NCBI GenBank assembly: GCA_017538635.1
Contig: JAFYIM010000478.1
Location: forward strand, 1-8,344
DNA from: a bacterium
Lineage (GTDB): Bacteria; UBA3054
Length of the DNA: 8,344 bases
Direction: 5' to 3'
The notes beneath the pieces were generated by a model. The model was not told the origin of the DNA. It made no database searches and worked only from the letters and a program-made list of their open reading frames with translations. This document shows positions 6,241-8,344 of the stretch, one piece after another. Each line of letters opens with the position of its first letter. Position 1 is the first letter of the stretch. A program made the translations under genes and the position numbers.

Positions 6241-6629
6241 GAAACTTCATCCGTTTCAGCGAGGAAGAAAACGATTCCCAAATTTGCGGAACCTGCACTT
6301 CCTGCTGCCGCTGGGACGGGGAGGTGCTTTTCGCGCCACAGGAACTGGACGCCCTGGCTGACCTTCTTCATATGGACGTTAGGGACTGCGCGGAAAAGTT
6401 TTTTGAATTAAGCGACGACCGCAGGAATTTGCGGCTGAGGATGGGGAAAGGCGACCCTTGCCCCTTCCTTTCGGAAAAGGGCTGCACGATCTACAAGGCT
6501 AGGCCAGATCAGTGCCGGAACTTTCCCTACGTCTGGGTGAGGGAAGAAGCGAAATTAATGGAAGAGTGCAAGCTCTTCAAAGAAATATTAAAGCGAAACA
6601 ACCTAACATTACAGGACCTTCAAAAATGA
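6237..6629 (+). CDS. YkgJ/UPF0153-family cysteine-cluster protein
   Basis: This is a small (130-residue) soluble protein of the YkgJ family (formerly UPF0153), whose cysteines are predicted to bind a zinc or iron-sulfur centre. Its biochemical function is not established. The family signature is clear: CGTCTSCC (17-24, giving C17, C20, C23, C24), then CPFLSEKGCTIYKARPDQC (75-93, giving C75, C83, C93), followed by RNFP (94-97) and another Cys at 111. The start is a GTG (6237) overlapping the purM stop, with GGAG (6222-6225) 11 bases upstream. No other good start precedes the first cysteines. The stop overlaps the purH ATG by 4 bases (ATGA). Placement between two purine genes with overlaps on both sides implies co-transcription and coupled translation, but not a proven role in purine synthesis. 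Roles in metal handling, or maturation of a partner protein, are only inferences. Confidence 0.88.
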   Translation: MRNFIRFSEEENDSQICGTCTSCCRWDGEVLFAPQELDALADLLHMDVRDCAEKFFELSDDRRNLRLRMGKGDPCPFLSEKGCTIYKARPDQCRNFPYVWVREEAKLMEECKLFKEILKRNNLTLQDLQK

Positions 6630-8197
6630 AAAAGATCGAACGTGCTCTGATTAGCGTTTCCGACAAGACAGGGATCGCGGAACTGGCCATGCAACTAAGT
6701 AAACGCGGCGTGGAGATCATCTCCACCGGCGGCACCGCCAAGCTTCTGAAAGGGGAAGGCGTCCCCATCAAGACTATCGACGAGTTCACCGGTTTCCCGG
6801 AAATGCTCGACGGCCGCGTCAAGACTCTGCATCCGAAGGTCCACGCCGGTCTCCTTTCCATGCGCGACAATCCCGCCCATCAGAAGACCATGCAGGAATA
6901 CTCCCTGGAGTACATCGATCTCGTAGTCGTCAATCTCTATCCTTTTGAAGCGACCATCAAGAAACCGGACGTCACTTTCCCGGAAGCCATCGAGAACATC
7001 GACATCGGCGGCCCGACTATGCTGCGCTCCGCTTCCAAGAACTTTAAAGACGTGACGGTCATCACCGACCCCGCTGATTACAACAAGCTCTTAGAGATCA
7101 TGGACAGCAACAACGGCCAATCCACCTTCGAATTCAACCGCGCCTGCGCCCAGAAGGTCTTCGCCGCCACGGCCTACTACGACAGCCTTATCGCGGACTT
7201 CTTAGCCAACGCCATGGGACCTGAGGCCCCGATGTTCGGCGAAACGAAAACCTTCGGCTACCGCAAGGTCCAGGGCCTCCGCTACGGCGAGAACCCCCAC
7301 CAGGCGGCCGCCTTCTACAAGGAAGCCAAGATCAATGAGCCCTGCGCCACCACCGCCAAGCAGCTGCACGGCAAGGAACTTTCCTATAACAACTTCATCG
7401 ACCTGGACGGCGCCCTCGAACTCGTCAAGGAATTCACCGAGCCCGCTGCCATCATCGTCAAGCACACCAACCCCTGCGGCGCGGCCACGGACGACGAGCT
7501 CCTCACCGCCTACCTGAAAGCCCGCGAGACCGACCCGGATTCCGCTTTCGGCGGCATCCTAGCCTTCAACCGCACCGTTGAAGCGCCCTTAGCCGAAGAG
7601 CTCTCCAAGGTCTTCGTCGAGGCTGTCATCGCCCCCGCCTACACCCCGGAAGCCTTTGAAATCATCAGCAAGAAGAAAAACATCCGCATCATGACGGTTG
7701 AGGATCTTCCCCAGTGGCTCGAAGCCGGACGCCCGGCCTCCGGCTTCATGACCAGAAAAGTCGTTGGCGGCCTTCTCGTCCAGGAAAGAGACCTCGCCGT
7801 CCTCGGCCCCGACGGCTTAAAGTGCGTCACCAAGAGAGAGCCCACCGAAGAGGAAGTGAAATCCCTCCTCTTCGCCTGGAAGTGCTGCAAGCACGTCAAA
7901 TCTAACGCCATCGTTTACGCCAAGGGCACCGAACTCGTGGGCGTCGGCGCCGGACAGATGAGCCGCGTTGACTCCGCCAAGATCGGCGTCATGAAAGCCA
8001 GAAAACCCATCCAGGGCTGCGTAATGGCCTCTGACGCTTTCTTCCCCTTCAGGGACAGCGTTGACGCCGCGGCCGCTTCCGGCATTACCGCCATCATCCA
8101 GCCCGGCGGCTCCATCAGGGACGAAGAATCCATCGCTGCCGCCGACGAACACGGCATGACCATGCTCTTCACCGGCATGCGCCACTTCAAGCATTAA
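6626..8197 (+). CDS. purH: Bifunctional AICAR transformylase / IMP cyclohydrolase
   Basis: PurH catalyses the last two steps of IMP synthesis: 10-formyl-THF-dependent formylation of AICAR, then ring closure to IMP. The 523-residue product is full length (family about 510-530). The N-terminal MGS-like cyclohydrolase domain (about 1-195) carries SVSDKTG (10-16), STGGTAKLL (33-41), [15 protein letters not shown] (63-77) and [15 protein letters not shown] (125-139). The C-terminal transformylase domain carries LRYGENPHQ (218-226), the catalytic Lys-His in KHTNPCG (279-285), DPDSAFGGI (303-311), KSNAIVYAK (425-433), [10 protein letters not shown] (441-450), SDAFFPF (469-475) and QPGGSIRD (492-499). 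The ATG at 6626 overlaps the preceding stop (ATGA), has AGGA (6613-6616) 9 bases upstream, and puts the conserved N-terminus in place; the open frame extends further upstream but has no family similarity there. It functions with purM in the same operon and uses folate supplied by the one-carbon pool. Confidence 0.98.
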   Translation: MKKIERALISVSDKTGIAELAMQLSKRGVEIISTGGTAKLLKGEGVPIKTIDEFTGFPEMLDGRVKTLHPKVHAGLLSMRDNPAHQKTMQEYSLEYIDLVVVNLYPFEATIKKPDVTFPEAIENIDIGGPTMLRSASKNFKDVTVITDPADYNKLLEIMDSNNGQSTFEFNRACAQKVFAATAYYDSLIADFLANAMGPEAPMFGETKTFGYRKVQGLRYGENPHQAAAFYKEAKINEPCATTAKQLHGKELSYNNFIDLDGALELVKEFTEPAAIIVKHTNPCGAATDDELLTAYLKARETDPDSAFGGILAFNRTVEAPLAEELSKVFVEAVIAPAYTPEAFEIISKKKNIRIMTVEDLPQWLEAGRPASGFMTRKVVGGLLVQERDLAVLGPDGLKCVTKREPTEEEVKSLLFAWKCCKHVKSNAIVYAKGTELVGVGAGQMSRVDSAKIGVMKARKPIQGCVMASDAFFPFRDSVDAAAASGITAIIQPGGSIRDEESIAAADEHGMTMLFTGMRHFKH

Positions 8198-8203
8198 TGA
8201 AAT

Positions 8204-8208
8204 AAGGA
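8204..8208 (+). promoter_or_regulatory. Shine-Dalgarno site of the 3'-most gene
   Basis: AAGGA lies 5 bases before the ATG at 8214, the same motif and spacing as for rny. It favours 8214 over the in-frame ATG at 8208, whose first base is the last base of the AAGGA. Confidence 0.6.
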
Positions 8209-8213
8209 TGTAC

Positions 8214-8344
8214 ATGAGAAAGTCCCTTATCGTCCTAACAGCAACGGCCATCTTAGCCGCTAATCTCCAAGCCGAGGAGACCAAATTCGATCCCACAAGG
8301 CCCATACCTATGCTCGGCCAGACGGAATTCACCCTGCAGTGGAG
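8214..8344 (+). CDS. Secreted or envelope protein, N-terminal fragment with Sec signal peptide
   Basis: Only the first 43 codons are present; the gene continues past the right edge. The encoded N-terminus has the form of a Sec signal peptide: a basic start (MRKS), a hydrophobic core (about 5-16) and a likely cleavage site after LQA (18-20), before EETKFDPTRP. No lipobox cysteine is seen, so it should be a soluble secreted or periplasmic protein and not a lipoprotein. The mature start reads EETKFDPTRPIPMLG (21-35). The DPTRP motif resembles the start of some small periplasmic type IV pilus or type II secretion accessory proteins, but this is too short to assign a family. It begins 16 bases after the purH stop with a good ribosome site and no terminator between, so it may be transcribed with purH. 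Confidence 0.75.
   Translation, partial: MRKSLIVLTATAILAANLQAEETKFDPTRPIPMLGQTEFTLQW

Overview
This is a compact bacterial chromosomal segment of housekeeping genes. All nine recognisable genes lie on the + strand: eight are complete and the last runs off the right edge. Coding density is very high. Apart from one 104-base gap, genes overlap or are separated by fewer than 20 bases. Codons favour G or C in third position, and several starts have good Shine-Dalgarno sites (AAGGA, GGAGGAG, GGAG). The presence of RNase Y with a YmdB-type phosphoesterase argues against an E. coli-like gammaproteobacterium. Firmicutes, spirochaetes, the PVC/Lentisphaerota group and other phyla with RNase Y all remain possible; the window alone does not settle the phylum. 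There are no tRNA or rRNA genes, mobile elements, CRISPR arrays or signs of recent transfer.

Left block (1-5098): rarA (AAA+ ATPase at stalled replication forks), 5-formyltetrahydrofolate cyclo-ligase, rny (RNase Y), a ymdB-like metallophosphoesterase and a comF-like phosphoribosyltransferase. The joints are tight: a 95-base overlap between rarA and the cyclo-ligase, 8 bases before rny, an ATGA overlap between rny and ymdB, and 16 bases between the ymdB stop and the preferred comF start. That comF start codon lies inside a perfect 12-bp hairpin, the most distinctive non-coding structure in the window.

The gap at 5099-5202 separates the two blocks. It holds a weak terminator-like inverted repeat, a plausible sigma-70-type promoter with two alternative -10 boxes, and the Shine-Dalgarno site that sets the purM start.

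Right block (5203-8344): purM, a small cysteine-cluster protein (YkgJ/UPF0153 type), purH, and the first 43 codons of a protein with a Sec signal peptide. purM and purH catalyse the fifth step and the last two steps of IMP synthesis. The cysteine-cluster gene sits between them with 4-base stop/start overlaps on both sides, so it is almost certainly co-translated with the purine genes. The upstream cyclo-ligase is metabolically related, because it returns 5-formyl-THF, an inhibitor of the PurH transformylase, to the active folate pool.

I do not see a novel multi-gene system. Points that deserve a second look are the comF start-codon hairpin, the embedded cysteine-cluster gene, the rarA/cyclo-ligase overlap and an Asn-to-Asp change at a metal-ligand position of YmdB.
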